A DNA stretch of 64,000 nt from Mycobacterium haemophilum DSM 44634 (GCF_000340435.2 NZ_CP011883.2:3952687-4016686), one strand, 5' to 3'; positions 18,116 to 27,603 are shown, numbered from the stretch's first letter. Notes: generated by a model not told the origin, from the letters alone. Numbers and translations: made by a program.

Positions 18116-19192
18116 ATGGACTTACCCGTGATGCCACCGGTCTCGCCAATGCTGGCCAAGTCGGTTCGATCGATCCCAGCAAATGCGTCGTATGAGCCCA
18201 AATGGGATGGATTTAGGTCCATATGCTTTCGCGACGGCGATCAAGTTGAGCTTGGCAGCCGCAACGAGCGACCGATGACCCGTTACTTCCCCGAGTTGGT
18301 CGCGGCGGCCACCGCAGAGTTGCCCAAACGCTGCGTGATTGATGGTGAAATTGTCATCGCTACCGACCACGGCTTGGACTTCGAGGCACTACAACAGCGC
18401 ATCCACCCAGCCGATTCGCGGGTGCGAATGCTCGCCGAGCGGACGCCGGCTTCCTTCATCGCGTTCGACCTGCTCGCCCTCGGCGACGATGACTACACCG
18501 AGCGACCGTTCAGCGAGCGGCGCTCCGCTCTCGTTGACGCATTAGCTGTTTCGGCGGCCGATTCGGCCGCATCGATCCACGTCACGCCGGCAACCACCGA
18601 TCGGGCGACAGCACAGCGATGGTTCGCGCAGTTCGAGGGGGCGGGCCTGGACGGCCTTGTCGCCAAACCGCTGACGATCACCTATCAACCCGACAAACGC
18701 GTCATGTTCAAGATCAAGCACGAACGGACTGCCGACTGTGTGGTCGCCGGCTACCGAGTACACAAGTCCGACACCGACGCGATCGGCTCGCTGCTGCTCG
18801 GGCTCTACCAGGATGACGGCCAACTCGCATCGGTCGGGGTGATCGGCGCTTTCCCGATGGCCGAGCGGCGGCAGCTGTTCACCGAACTGCAGCCACTGGT
18901 CACCGGCTTTGACGGCCACCCGTGGAACTGGGCCGCCCACAAAGCCGGCGAACGCACGCCGCGCAAGAACGAAACATCCCGCTGGAACACCGGCAAGGAC
19001 CTCTCATTTGTGCCTCTGCTACCCGAGCGGGTGGTCGAGGTCCGCTACGACCACATGGAAGGACGACGGTTCCGCCATACCGCCCAGTTCAGCCGTTGGC
19101 GCCCCGATCGCGACCCCCGGTCGTGCACCTACGATCAGCTCGAACAACCACTCACCTTCAGCCTCAGCGACATCGTGCCCGGCCTCGCCTAA
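18116..19192 (+). CDS. ligC: ATP-dependent DNA ligase LigC (Rv3731-like)
   Basis: A 358-residue ligase, the same length I recall for Mtb LigC. The adenylation motif is YEPKWDGFRSI with Lys29, followed by ELGSRNERPMTRYFPEL, VIDGEIVI, FKIKHERTADCVV and an OB-fold C-terminal half. It seals nicks using ATP and partners in Mtb with the Prim-PolC protein in repair. ATG at 18116 (MDLPVMPPVSPMLAK) was chosen because it starts at the conserved family N-terminus; the frame is open 72 bases further upstream without family similarity. Confidence 0.93.
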   Translation: MDLPVMPPVSPMLAKSVRSIPANASYEPKWDGFRSICFRDGDQVELGSRNERPMTRYFPELVAAATAELPKRCVIDGEIVIATDHGLDFEALQQRIHPADSRVRMLAERTPASFIAFDLLALGDDDYTERPFSERRSALVDALAVSAADSAASIHVTPATTDRATAQRWFAQFEGAGLDGLVAKPLTITYQPDKRVMFKIKHERTADCVVAGYRVHKSDTDAIGSLLLGLYQDDGQLASVGVIGAFPMAERRQLFTELQPLVTGFDGHPWNWAAHKAGERTPRKNETSRWNTGKDLSFVPLLPERVVEVRYDHMEGRRFRHTAQFSRWRPDRDPRSCTYDQLEQPLTFSLSDIVPGLA

Positions 19193-19308
19193 CCCACATC
19201 GCGGCGGTTAGTTGCGCTAGGCAACGCGGCGGCATTCGCCGTCGTTGACTGAGCGGATCACGCATCAACCCTTAATGTCCAGCGTTAGTAACGTAGCTTG
19301 CAAGCTGC

Positions 19309-19599
19309 TCATCGCGCGCGTCTGTCCATCTCGTCAGCGGCCTCGAGCAACGCGGCGGCAAGCTCACGAGCCTGATCGCTGTTTAAGTAATCGCACTCAA
19401 GACCCTCAACCAGGATCTGGAAGTCATCGACGTGGCTATCGGCGGCGTACTGAATCCCGCTCATCGACACCTGAGCGTCGTGGCCGATGATCCGACGGCG
19501 GAGGAAGGCGACTGCCCGCCACGGGGGCGCCCCAGTCCCGACCTCTTGCCAGGGATCGGCAAACATGGCCCCGGCGGGCAGCGGGACGTTAGGAGTCAT
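19309..19599 (-). CDS. Conserved small hypothetical protein
   Basis: A 96-residue acidic soluble protein starting MTPNVPLPAGAMFADPW. The second half holds SGIQYAADSHVDDFQILVEG and a predicted helix (SDQARELAAALLEAADEMDR). The WQEV and helix pattern resembles a group of small mycobacterial proteins of unknown function, but I cannot name a characterised member. It converges on ligC with a gap of about 115 bp. Codon use looks normal for the genome, supporting a real gene. Confidence 0.65.
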   Translation of the reverse strand: MTPNVPLPAGAMFADPWQEVGTGAPPWRAVAFLRRRIIGHDAQVSMSGIQYAADSHVDDFQILVEGLECDYLNSDQARELAAALLEAADEMDRRAR

Positions 19600-19820
19600 A
19601 GTGGTTCGCTTTCCCCGAATCTTGGCATTACCAAATCTTGGTATTAGTTGGATCGATCCGCCCCCGGCACCGATCGGACTTTCGCACTGTCACGGACCAT
19701 CTCGTCCAGCTGTGCTGAGGTATCACACCGCCGATGGCCATCAAGGCGGCCAGCGGCTTGGATTCGGCCGAAATATCGGCTTCAGGGTCGAGCGCCACGC
19801 CGCGACAGCCGAGAACACAT

Positions 19821-19840
19821 AATCGAACATAATTTCGATT
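19821..19840. promoter_or_regulatory. Palindrome resembling an SOS (LexA) box
   Basis: Within an otherwise gene-free stretch (19600-20025), aatcgaa-cataat-ttcgatt has perfect 7-base arms. Its core TCGAAC-ATAA-TTTCGA matches the mycobacterial LexA box TCGAAC-N4-GTTCGA at all but one position. No convincing gene starts beside it: minus-strand frames downstream are short and broken, so it may have served a gene now decayed. The rest of the stretch, including the AT-richer 19880-19910 part, shows nothing else I can support. Confidence 0.4.
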
Positions 19841-20025
19841 ATCGATCGTGGCCGTCGGCAACGGCAGCGTCGAAACCCTAAGCTGTGGACGGATTTTCAA
19901 CTGTGGATAACCCCGATGCGGCGCGGCAAGACCGGACATCGCTGATGTGGCGTGTGGCCCGATCACGCGTGAACACACCGGGCGTCGCGGAGTTAGGTTA
20001 GGGCTAGCACCAAATCTGCGGCCGG

Positions 20026-21264
20026 TTAGACCGCGACCGCCAGCGCCGACAACCCGCGTAATGTGACGTTCGGCTTATACTGCGGCTCACCGTCCAGCCG
20101 CGCGCCCGGGAAGCGTGCCGTTATCGTCGATAGGGCCACGCTGGCTTCCAACCGTGCCAGCGGCGCACCCAGACAATAGTGGGATCCGCGACCAAATCCC
20201 AAGTGCCGCAATATACTCCGATCGGGATCGAAGGTATCGGGTCGGTCGAACTCGGCGGGATCGCGCTGAGCCGCGGCAAGCAACAGGATCATGGTGTCCC
20301 CCTTGATGACCTCGATGTCAGCAATTGTCATGTCGTCGCCCGCCGTTCGGCTGGCCAGCTGCACGGGCGGATCGTAACGCAGGGTTTCCTCAATGACCGC
20401 CGGCGCACGATCGGCGTTGGCACCCAACGCAGCCCACTGTCCGGGGTGACGCAACATCGCCAAAATGGCATTGGCGATCAGGTTCACCGTGGTCTCGTGT
20501 CCCGCGATCAGCAGCAGGTTGCAGGTGGCGACGATCTCCTCCTCGGTCAACTGATCGCCAGACTCCTCCACCACAATCATGCCCGACAGCAAATCATCGC
20601 CTGGTTGCGATCGGCGGCACTCAATCAGATCGTGAAAATATTCACGCAGCCAACGGCCCGCCTGCAAACGCTCCTCAATGGAGTCGGATGGCTGCCCGGT
20701 GAACGTAACGAACGGGTCCAGCGACTGGGCTAGCAGTGCCGATGCACGACTGAACTGGGGCTCGTCGTCGAGCGGGACACCGAGCAGCCGGCAGATGACC
20801 GACACGGGCAGCGGATAGGCGAAGTCATCGATCACATCGAACCGGCCTTTGGCGGCAATACTATCGAGTAATCCGTCCACCAATACCTTGATGTCGGGTT
20901 GCAGCGCGTTCACCACTTTCGGCGCGAATGCCTTGCTGACCAGCCTGCGCAGCCGAGTGTGATCCGGCGGGTCGAGGAACAGGAAGCCCGGCGGGCCCGG
21001 CGGTCGCGGTACCGCACCGCTGTGCAGCAGCCGCTGGGTAATCGTCGACTTGAGTCGGTCGCTGCTGGACGACGGGTGCCGCAGAACTTCGTCGCAGTCT
21101 CGATAGGTCGCGAAGACGGCGAGGTTGGCCTCAGGTAGCTCAATCGGCCCGCGGCCACGAAGCTGCGCGAACAGCGCATAGGGATCAGCCCGGTTACCCG
21201 GGTCCAACAGTTGCAACAACAAGGCTTGCGATTCGGCCTGCGGGGCGGGCGTGGTCGTCGCCAT
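20026..21264 (-). CDS. Cytochrome P450
   Basis: About 412 residues of a soluble bacterial P450. Visible motifs are the I-helix oxygen-activation segment LLIAGHETTVNL, the K-helix EETLRYDPPVQ, and the heme-binding loop HLGFGRGSHYCLGAPLAR with the cysteine ligand. ATG at 21264 (MATTTPAPQAES) is preferred; the frame is open to 21333. It is presumably a monooxygenase fed by ferredoxin, substrate unknown. I do not assign a CYP number and do not recall a P450 between ligC and the Nudix gene in Mtb. No redox partner gene is adjacent. The gap 21265-21595 has only a 35-codon frame at 21414 that I do not call. Confidence 0.9.
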   Translation of the reverse strand: MATTTPAPQAESQALLLQLLDPGNRADPYALFAQLRGRGPIELPEANLAVFATYRDCDEVLRHPSSSSDRLKSTITQRLLHSGAVPRPPGPPGFLFLDPPDHTRLRRLVSKAFAPKVVNALQPDIKVLVDGLLDSIAAKGRFDVIDDFAYPLPVSVICRLLGVPLDDEPQFSRASALLAQSLDPFVTFTGQPSDSIEERLQAGRWLREYFHDLIECRRSQPGDDLLSGMIVVEESGDQLTEEEIVATCNLLLIAGHETTVNLIANAILAMLRHPGQWAALGANADRAPAVIEETLRYDPPVQLASRTAGDDMTIADIEVIKGDTMILLLAAAQRDPAEFDRPDTFDPDRSILRHLGFGRGSHYCLGAPLARLEASVALSTITARFPGARLDGEPQYKPNVTLRGLSALAVAV

Positions 21265-21595
21265 GGTCACATTGTGCCCGGCGTCGCTGCGCGCGGCGAC
21301 GCAGAAGCCGGTCGGCCGAAACGTCCGGCGCAAACCAGGTGCGCCATGACGCTGTTTCGTACGCGCCGGTGCGGACTCATCATGGCTGTCTTAGCGACGG
21401 CATCGGCCCGGTGATGGGGTTGCTGTCGGTGAATGCTGACGATCTCGCGGCAGCGGCCAACCAGTCGGCGAGATCGCTCCAGGCCGGGCATGGCGCGCGG
21501 CCCGGCAGCTGTGGGGTATAAGGAGATTCGGCTAGTCCGTTGCGCCGCGTGTTGGATATTCGCACTGTCTGCATGTCTGCGAACCTACCGCGGGG

Positions 21596-22081
21596 TCACG
21601 TTCCTTCGCTTAATCCCGCCAACCCCGAATGCATCATCAAGCGATCGAGAAATACGCGCTGTCCCTTGAGCAGCTTGGTGCGCGCCTGCGCGACCGAAAA
21701 CCAGCCGACCCGGTCAACCTCGGGAAACTCGCGTACCGTGCCTGAGCCTTTCGGCCACTCCATTGCGAAGGTGTTGCTGTGCGCGTCGGTGATGTCGAGG
21801 TCCCCGTGCACACCGAAGGCGGTGACCACCTTGCCGCTGGGCTGTTTATGTGGACCAAAGTCGATTCGCGGCCCGGCCGGCACCGGCAGCCCGATCTCCT
21901 CGGAGAACTCGCGCTGCGCGGCCACCCAGGGATCGTCGCCGTGGGCGTACTCGCCTTTTGGAATCGACCAGACCCCGTCGTCCTTGCGGGCCCAAAATGG
22001 GCCACCCGGATGTGCGATCAAGACTTCAACGACGCCGCCCCGGGCCCGATACAACAGGACACCCGCGCTTAACTTGGACAT
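21596..22081 (-). CDS. Nudix hydrolase (Rv3733c-like)
   Basis: A 161-residue Nudix protein, near the 166 residues I recall for Rv3733c. The Nudix box is GEYAHGDDPWVAAQREFSEEIGL, fitting GX5EX7REUXEEXGU, and supplies the metal-binding glutamates. An N-terminal SAGVLLYRARGGVVEVLIAHPGG strand pair precedes it. It probably cleaves a nucleoside diphosphate derivative or diadenosine polyphosphate. It sits directly downstream of the tgs2 remnant on the same strand, preserving the Mtb Rv3733c-Rv3734c pair. Confidence 0.9.
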   Translation of the reverse strand: MSKLSAGVLLYRARGGVVEVLIAHPGGPFWARKDDGVWSIPKGEYAHGDDPWVAAQREFSEEIGLPVPAGPRIDFGPHKQPSGKVVTAFGVHGDLDITDAHSNTFAMEWPKGSGTVREFPEVDRVGWFSVAQARTKLLKGQRVFLDRLMMHSGLAGLSEGT

Positions 22082-22096
22082 GAAAAGTGCTGTCTT

Positions 22097-23004
22097 TCAG
22101 GCCCCGACGGCGCGTTCGAAATCTTTGAGCGACGACTCCATGTGCTCAAGCAACCGCTGCGGGTGCGACACATCACGGCGACATCCACCCAAGCCGAAGT
22201 CGAGACGGCCGGTATTTTTCACCAGGGTGATGTTCAAGACTTGACCATCCGGGATGTTGGAAGTGGGTAGCTGCCATCTTGCCGGGCGCCGCTGTCGTAC
22301 CTCTGCTGTGCGGGTCCCGGCACATTCGAGATCACGATGCTACATGCGGGCGGCACCGACGATACGAAACCCGGGACACCCGCCAGCATCAGCGGTGCCA
22401 TGTTCAACGCCGACAATGCGAGTACCTGCAGCCGCGGCAGGTCGGCGAGGACTTTCTTGTTACAACACATCGATTCGCTGATGATCTCAATGCGCGTTGC
22501 GGGATCCTCGACGTCGGTGCCGAGGTTGCACAGAATGCTGCCGATTTGGTTGCCGCCGCTGTCAGCCTCTGCTTCCGAGCGCAGGCACACCGGCACCATC
22601 GCGATCAGCGGTCTATCCGGCAGGGCATTCTGCTCAATCAGGTAGTAACGCAACGCACCGGCACACATGGCCAAGACAGCGTCGTTGACAGTCACTCCTG
22701 CGGCTTCCTTGACCTTCTTGACGCGGTCCAGCGACCAAGACTGGGCAGCGCATCGGCGGGCTCCACCGATCTTGACGTTGAACATCGTGTGCGGAGCCGC
22801 GAACTGCAGGGTCAATTGCTGCTCGAACAGCGCGGCCCGCGCTAGCCTTACTGCCGACGGGTCAAGTTCCACAACAGATCCCGCTATCTTGACCAGCGAG
22901 CCCAATGACGAAGAGCCGTTGGACTGCGGACGCGCTCGCCGCGGAAGGTTCCACATCGCCCGCACCTGGGGGTCATCCGAGTCAACGGACAGTGTGCGCT
23001 GCAT
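22097..23004 (-). pseudogene. tgs2: Decayed wax ester synthase/diacylglycerol acyltransferase (tgs2 relic)
   Basis: From ATG at 23004 about 245 residues match the C-terminal part of Tgs2 (Rv3734c): QRTLSVDSDDPQVRAMWNLP, PHTMFNVKIGGARRCAAQSW, VNDAVLAMCAGALRYYLIEQ, SIVISNVPGP. One missing base near 22261 (CCACTTCCAAC where CTTTCC would restore frame) sends the frame to a stop at 22234, while the true C-terminus (SNIPDGQVLNITLV, LDFGLGGCRRDVSHPQRLL) continues in another frame to a TGA at 22097. The N-terminal third with the catalytic HHxxxDG is missing as an intact frame. Weak traces continue in the -frame up to about 23190 (QFASSTEVGVHGVSAIRSL). The protein is certainly inactive. Confidence 0.85.
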
Positions 23005-23599
23005 CAGAACTCCTCCTCAAACAACCCGCGAGGACCGCGACCGCTAACGCACCACAACGATCTGATCGCACTTACGCCATGCACACCGACTTCAGTGCTG
23101 GAAGCGAACTGCAGCACATGATTACCGGTATGCAACGTCAGCAATAGGGTAAAACCACGCAAGCTACCGCAACCAGCCACCCACAATGGTGCACTCCGCA
23201 CACCGGTCTGGCCAAAGCAGCACGCGGGCGACGGCATACTTCGGTCCCATCCTTGCCGTCCACGACCTACGTCGCGGGTTGCTGTCCCAATTACCCTTTT
23301 CAACAGCAGGTTTCGCTCTTCAGCAGTGGAAGCGGCAATCCACGACTACGCCGCCGCTCGATATATGTCACCGAGGCACTCAAAGGTCACGGTCGCCGTC
23401 TGGGCCACCGTAGGAATCAGGAAGTACGCGATCCGCACTATCGCCCACCGCCTCAGCCTCGACCTGGCTTGAGTGGGATGCATCCAGCCGACAACAACGG
23501 CAAAGACGCAGGTGGGCTAGCCGCAACGGCACAATTGGCGGTCGGGCTATTCAGGACGGGTCGGAACTCTTCGGCGACGACGCAAACCCGACCTTCGGG
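23005..23599. other. Gene-free junction between the tgs2 relic and papA5
   Basis: No convincing gene on either strand. The part up to about 23190 on the minus strand carries weak tgs2-like remains. The rest (23190-23599) shows no mas, transposase or integrase fragment and no clear inverted repeats. In Mtb the convergent mas gene follows papA5; its C-terminus is not recognisable here, so the cluster boundary falls within this stretch. Confidence 0.6.
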
Positions 23600-24871
23600 T
23601 CACTCCATGATCCAGCCATACTCCGAGGGAACAGTGCACAGCAAGGAACGTATCGCGTCCAGAGCCTTCCCCGGTTCCTCGATGTGTCCGTGATGCTCGA
23701 TGATCAGTTGCCCTTCGTAGACGCCACAGGAGTAGAGATCGAGGGGAACACTGACCGAACAATAGAAACGACCCTGAATGTCTTCAATTACAAGACCCGG
23801 CGGCGTGCGCATCGTTGGGAACGCAGTGGCGTCAGTGCAGAAGACAAGTGGTGGCAGCCCGGGCGGAGTTCCTTCGAATGCCGTACCGAAGTGCAGGCCC
23901 GACTGTTGAACCACACCGTTGGCCAAGTCAGCCCGAAGTGTGGCGCCGATATCGGTTGCTAGATCGACGATGTCGGTGTCCGGCCCGATCTCAGCGAGGT
24001 AGCCCGCCGCCCCGAGTAGGTTGGTACTTTCGGTCGGGGCTACTGGGGGCGCGAGAACATATCGCAAGTCGACGGGGTAAACGTAGGGAATCGGGACGTA
24101 CGGGGTTTCGCGAAGTTTCCACTCGGTCATCAAGATAGCCGCCGCTACCACGGCGTTGATGCTGAGTCGATGTTCACGGCCGAACGCTGCGAGGTCCGAT
24201 GTTTCCTGCTTGGTGAGCCAGAGCCTCGTGACCGGAACAGCTTGGGGCAATCCAGGTTTCGCGAGGACAGTCGGCGTCTCGGTGGCAGGTATTTCATAGG
24301 CATACATCGCCGACAGGAAACGCTCGGCTCCCGACAGGCCGTGCTTTTTGACGCCCCGCTGTTGCAGCACGGCCTCCATGGACAGCGGTGTGGGCTGTGG
24401 GACTATCGGGCCGGGGTCACCGGTGGTCACCACGTCGGTGTAGCGGGAGAACAGTTCATCGACAAGAACGGCCCCATGGTGACCATCGGCCATGCTGTGA
24501 TGAATATAAAGTACGAGCTCGCCGCCCCCCTCGCGAAGCGTGAGCCGCATATTCAATAAGGACTCGCTCTGATCGAGCCGCACTTCGGCCTGGCCTCCAC
24601 TAATACCCGACCCCGCCCCGTTGGTGCCGTCGACGACACAGATCCCTGAGTGGAGCAGGTCATCGGCAACGAGATTCCAACCACCATCGGGACTTTGCTC
24701 AAGGTGACTGGCCAAGATTGGATGGGTCTCCACGAGCGCGTCGAAGGCCTCCGACAGCGCATCGACATCGACAACACCACGCAGCTGGATTGTCATGGAA
24801 GTGAAAACTTCGTACTGCGCGAAGACTTCCTCGCTGTGTGACAGCTTTCGGATCACTGATCCAGGAAACAC
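23600..24871 (-). CDS. papA5: Phthiocerol/polyketide diol acyltransferase PapA5
   Basis: A 423-residue acyltransferase (Mtb PapA5 is 422 as I recall). The catalytic motif is IHHSMADGHHGAVLVDELF with His125 and Asp129; QPTPLSMEAVLQQRGVKKHG, PYVYPVDLRYVLAPPVAPTE and the terminal SLLCTVPSEYGWIME are close to the Mtb sequence. PapA5 transfers mycocerosyl groups from the Mas synthase onto the two hydroxyls of phthiocerol, completing PDIM. It is the last gene of the polyketide operon, 33 bp after drrC. No mas gene is adjacent, so its acyl donor must be made elsewhere or be different. Confidence 0.93.
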   Translation of the reverse strand: MFPGSVIRKLSHSEEVFAQYEVFTSMTIQLRGVVDVDALSEAFDALVETHPILASHLEQSPDGGWNLVADDLLHSGICVVDGTNGAGSGISGGQAEVRLDQSESLLNMRLTLREGGGELVLYIHHSMADGHHGAVLVDELFSRYTDVVTTGDPGPIVPQPTPLSMEAVLQQRGVKKHGLSGAERFLSAMYAYEIPATETPTVLAKPGLPQAVPVTRLWLTKQETSDLAAFGREHRLSINAVVAAAILMTEWKLRETPYVPIPYVYPVDLRYVLAPPVAPTESTNLLGAAGYLAEIGPDTDIVDLATDIGATLRADLANGVVQQSGLHFGTAFEGTPPGLPPLVFCTDATAFPTMRTPPGLVIEDIQGRFYCSVSVPLDLYSCGVYEGQLIIEHHGHIEEPGKALDAIRSLLCTVPSEYGWIME

Positions 24872-24904
24872 CTCAGGACTCCCAACTGATCAATGCATGC
24901 TGGC

Positions 24905-25735
24905 TCAATGCGTGCAGGCCCGTCGATAGCCAACTACAAGGGGTACCGCGCATGCGGCGCAAATACCCGCTGTCCACAACAGGGTCGCGATCATCGGAGC
25001 GAGGACTGGACCGCCCATCGATAATCCGCGCATCGCCGCAACGGCGTAGCTCACTGGCTGATGGGCAATAAGCGGCTGGATCCAGCCTGGATACTGGTTC
25101 AGGGGCACCAGACCCGTGGAGAAAAAGATCGTGATTGCTTGCGTTAGCTCAACTGCCTCAACCACGAATGTTTGCTCTGCGTAGAGCGCCACCGTGGTGA
25201 CCATGGCGGCGATTGCGATGCCAAGTATCACCGGGACGCCAACCCACATGAGGCTCGCAAGCACACCCTGCTGAAACCGGAAACCCAATATCACCCCAGT
25301 ACCCAGCATCACCAGGGTGGTGAAGAGGGTCCGAATTGCGTTTGCGAGGATTCGAGAGAGCGGGCCCGATGCCCGGTGCACAGGCAGCACCCACAATCGG
25401 GAAAGCAGGCCGATGGAACGCTCGCGCATCAGGTCGATCGCGACGTACGTTGATCCAGTGATCGCAGCACCGAGCGAGATTAGCGGAACGATGCTGTAGA
25501 GCGCACTCTCGCGGGTTATCGCGTAAATCAGATTGCCGAGCACAATGTCCAGCACCAGGATGAAGATAATCGGCAACACGAGTGCGCCGATGATGGTGAC
25601 GTAATCACGCGCCCACCGAGTGAGTAACCGCTTGGTCTGCAATAGAGTCTGCGAAACGAGCAGCCGAGCAGAGTTGTCTGGGTACTGCGAGCGTACGGGT
25701 TCCAACCCGACTACCTGACTTGTCATATGAATCAT
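24905..25735 (-). CDS. drrC: ABC transporter permease DrrC
   Basis: A 276-residue ABC-2 type permease, the length I recall for Mtb DrrC. After an N-terminal cytoplasmic stretch (LVSQTLLQTKRLLTRWARDY) come about six hydrophobic helices, e.g. ALVLPIIFILVLDIVLGNLI and IVPLISLGAAITGSTYVAID, and the family signature RSIGLLSRLWVLPVHR. With DrrB it forms the membrane pore and with DrrA the ATPase, exporting PDIM-type lipid. Its start overlaps the drrB stop by 4 bases, indicating translational coupling. Confidence 0.92.
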   Translation of the reverse strand: MIHMTSQVVGLEPVRSQYPDNSARLLVSQTLLQTKRLLTRWARDYVTIIGALVLPIIFILVLDIVLGNLIYAITRESALYSIVPLISLGAAITGSTYVAIDLMRERSIGLLSRLWVLPVHRASGPLSRILANAIRTLFTTLVMLGTGVILGFRFQQGVLASLMWVGVPVILGIAIAAMVTTVALYAEQTFVVEAVELTQAITIFFSTGLVPLNQYPGWIQPLIAHQPVSYAVAAMRGLSMGGPVLAPMIATLLWTAGICAACAVPLVVGYRRACTH

Positions 25736-26601
25736 GGCCGTCTAGACAAAACGAAGATGGATGTGGGCACCAGGACAACCAGGAAACCGACCAGCCACGC
25801 CAACGTCGGCGCCATGATGGGCCATGTCACCGGTAGGGCTGACTTAGTGGTATCCCCGGCCAGTGCGCGAAGCGCCAGCACGAACTGGGAGATCGGTTGA
25901 TTGCGGACAAATGGCTGGATCCAATGAGGAAACAGCTTGACAGGCATGAGACCGACGGACAGCAGTCCGAAGATCAAAATGGGCAAGCTCAGCAGTGGCA
26001 ACGTTGCGTCGGGGTTCCCGGTAGCGGTGCCAAGCAGGTCAGCGGCAAATGACAGCACGGTCCCGATTACCAGCACCAATACACAAAAACCAGCGATATA
26101 GAGCGAACCGCGATGGAAATGGAAGCCGATCACGTAGCCACAGATCAATGCCACCCCCAAACCCCAGGAGCATCGCTGCACGGCGTCTGACACGCGGGCA
26201 AGCAGCGGTGTCAACGGGGCGATCGGCATAGAGCTGAACCGTCGATTGATGCCTTTCAACGAGTCGGCTGCTGCCCGGAAGGACGACCCCATGGCGGCGA
26301 ACGCGATGGACTGCAACATAATCAGCGGAGTGACGTATTGCCCTAAGCTGCTGGCGACGCCTGAGCTGGGTCCCCCCACAAAATGATTCCACGGTATGGC
26401 GAAGGGTATGTAGAGGCCCACCGTGAAAACCACCGGAGCGCCGATCTGGGTAATTTTCTCAAGGGCAAGCAGCCTTGTATCCATGTAGCGCGTAGTGAGC
26501 ACCCACCACTGCTGGCGCGTCGAGGGGGCTGGCTTTTCTATAGTCGTACTTGCCCTCGTGGAGGTTGAGGCCGGAATCGGATCTAAGGCCGGGGCGCTCA
26601 T
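25732..26601 (-). CDS. drrB: ABC transporter permease DrrB
   Basis: A 289-residue ABC-2 type permease, the same length as I recall for Mtb DrrB. The N-terminus is Ala/Pro/Thr-rich and cytoplasmic, followed by RQQWWVLTTRYMDTRLLALE and about six helices (VVFTVGLYIPFAIPW, LGVALICGYVIGFHF, LPILIFGLLSVGLMPV). The ABC-2 segment FSSMPIAPLTPLLARV lies mid-protein. It pairs with DrrC for lipid export. ATG overlaps the drrA stop by 4 bases. Confidence 0.92.
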   Translation of the reverse strand: MSAPALDPIPASTSTRASTTIEKPAPSTRQQWWVLTTRYMDTRLLALEKITQIGAPVVFTVGLYIPFAIPWNHFVGGPSSGVASSLGQYVTPLIMLQSIAFAAMGSSFRAAADSLKGINRRFSSMPIAPLTPLLARVSDAVQRCSWGLGVALICGYVIGFHFHRGSLYIAGFCVLVLVIGTVLSFAADLLGTATGNPDATLPLLSLPILIFGLLSVGLMPVKLFPHWIQPFVRNQPISQFVLALRALAGDTTKSALPVTWPIMAPTLAWLVGFLVVLVPTSIFVLSRRP

Positions 26602-27593
26602 CGCAGGGCCCCCGCGGCTAGATGGCTCAGAGACTCGCTGGGATCCGTTGTCATGGACAAGAATACGTCGTCGAGCGACGGCCGACGTAGCGCGATGTCG
26701 GCCAGCTCGATGTTCGCCTCTTCAAGCCGGCGCGCGGCCTCGATGAGCGTGTGCGTGCCGTCTGGCGCTGGCATCGTAATCCGGTCTGATTCGGGCGACA
26801 GCATGGTCCTGCTGTGCTCGGGTAACAGCGAACCTAACGCTACGACGATAGCGTCCAGATCCTTGAGATCACGCGGCACTATTTCGCAGAAGGTGTCGCC
26901 GGCGCGGTGCTTGAGCTCATTCGCGGTGCCTTCCGCGATGACCCTGCCATGATCGATCAGGATGATCCGGTCACTAAGCGCATCTGCCTCCTCGAGGTAC
27001 TGTGTGGTCAACAACGTGGCGATACCGAGCTTCTTGAAGCTGGCCACCAGATCCCAAATGGCTTGCCGGCTCCTTGGATCCAGACCGGTGGTGGGCTCGT
27101 CGAGGAACGCCACTTGCGGTTGGACCACCAATCCGCACGCGATATCTATCCGTCGACGCATCCCGCCGGAATACGTGGCGACCCACCGCTTCCCGGCGTC
27201 CATCAGGCCAAATTGCTCGAGCAGTTCGTGTGCCCGTGTGCGCGCCGCGGATTTGCTCAGTCCGTACAGGCGACCGAACAACATCAGGTTCTGCTCACCA
27301 GTAAGCGCGTCGTCGACAGCCACCTGCTGTCCGGTGACCATGATCGAGCGCCGCACACCGGCCGGCTCGGAAACGACGTCGTAGCCAGCGACGGTCGCCG
27401 AGCCTTGATCCGGCCGCGTCAGCGTCGACAAGATGTCCACCATGGTCGTCTTGCCGGCCCCGTTCGGGCCAAGCAAACCAATCACTTCACCGCGGCCCAC
27501 CTCGAAATTGACGCCAGCCAGGGCTACAATCTTGCCCTTGCCGTAGGCCTTGTGAACCCCGCGAACCACCACAGCCATATCGTTGTTGCGCAT
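26598..27593 (-). CDS. drrA: ABC transporter ATPase DrrA
   Basis: A 331-residue ATPase, identical in length to the Mtb protein as I recall it. Walker A is GLLGPNGAGKTTMVDIL, the signature YSGGMRRRIDIACGL, Walker B VAFLDEPTTGLDPRS, and the C-terminal regulatory domain ends with RRPSLDDVFLSMTTD. It energises DrrBC export of the finished lipid. ATG at 27593 (MRNNDMAVVVRGV) was chosen: GAGGAGG lies 6 bases upstream and overlaps the ppsE stop at 27604. The open frame to 27659 would run back into ppsE. Confidence 0.94.
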   Translation of the reverse strand: MRNNDMAVVVRGVHKAYGKGKIVALAGVNFEVGRGEVIGLLGPNGAGKTTMVDILSTLTRPDQGSATVAGYDVVSEPAGVRRSIMVTGQQVAVDDALTGEQNLMLFGRLYGLSKSAARTRAHELLEQFGLMDAGKRWVATYSGGMRRRIDIACGLVVQPQVAFLDEPTTGLDPRSRQAIWDLVASFKKLGIATLLTTQYLEEADALSDRIILIDHGRVIAEGTANELKHRAGDTFCEIVPRDLKDLDAIVVALGSLLPEHSRTMLSPESDRITMPAPDGTHTLIEAARRLEEANIELADIALRRPSLDDVFLSMTTDPSESLSHLAAGALR

Positions 27594-27603
27594 CCGATCC
27601 TCC

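Noticed and set aside
19628..19978. 116-codon minus-strand frame in the gap before the P450 gene
   Set aside because: No domain, no ribosome site and weak coding character; treated as non-coding with a possible relic.
21414..21521. 35-codon frame MGLLSVNADDLAAAANQSAR resembling the start of a type VII secretion-associated protein
   Set aside because: Too short, stops early and has no partner; at best a fragment.
23253..23693. 146-codon plus-strand frame downstream of papA5, considered as the C-terminus of mas
   Set aside because: It has no acyl carrier motif or Mas-like sequence and overlaps papA5 in part.
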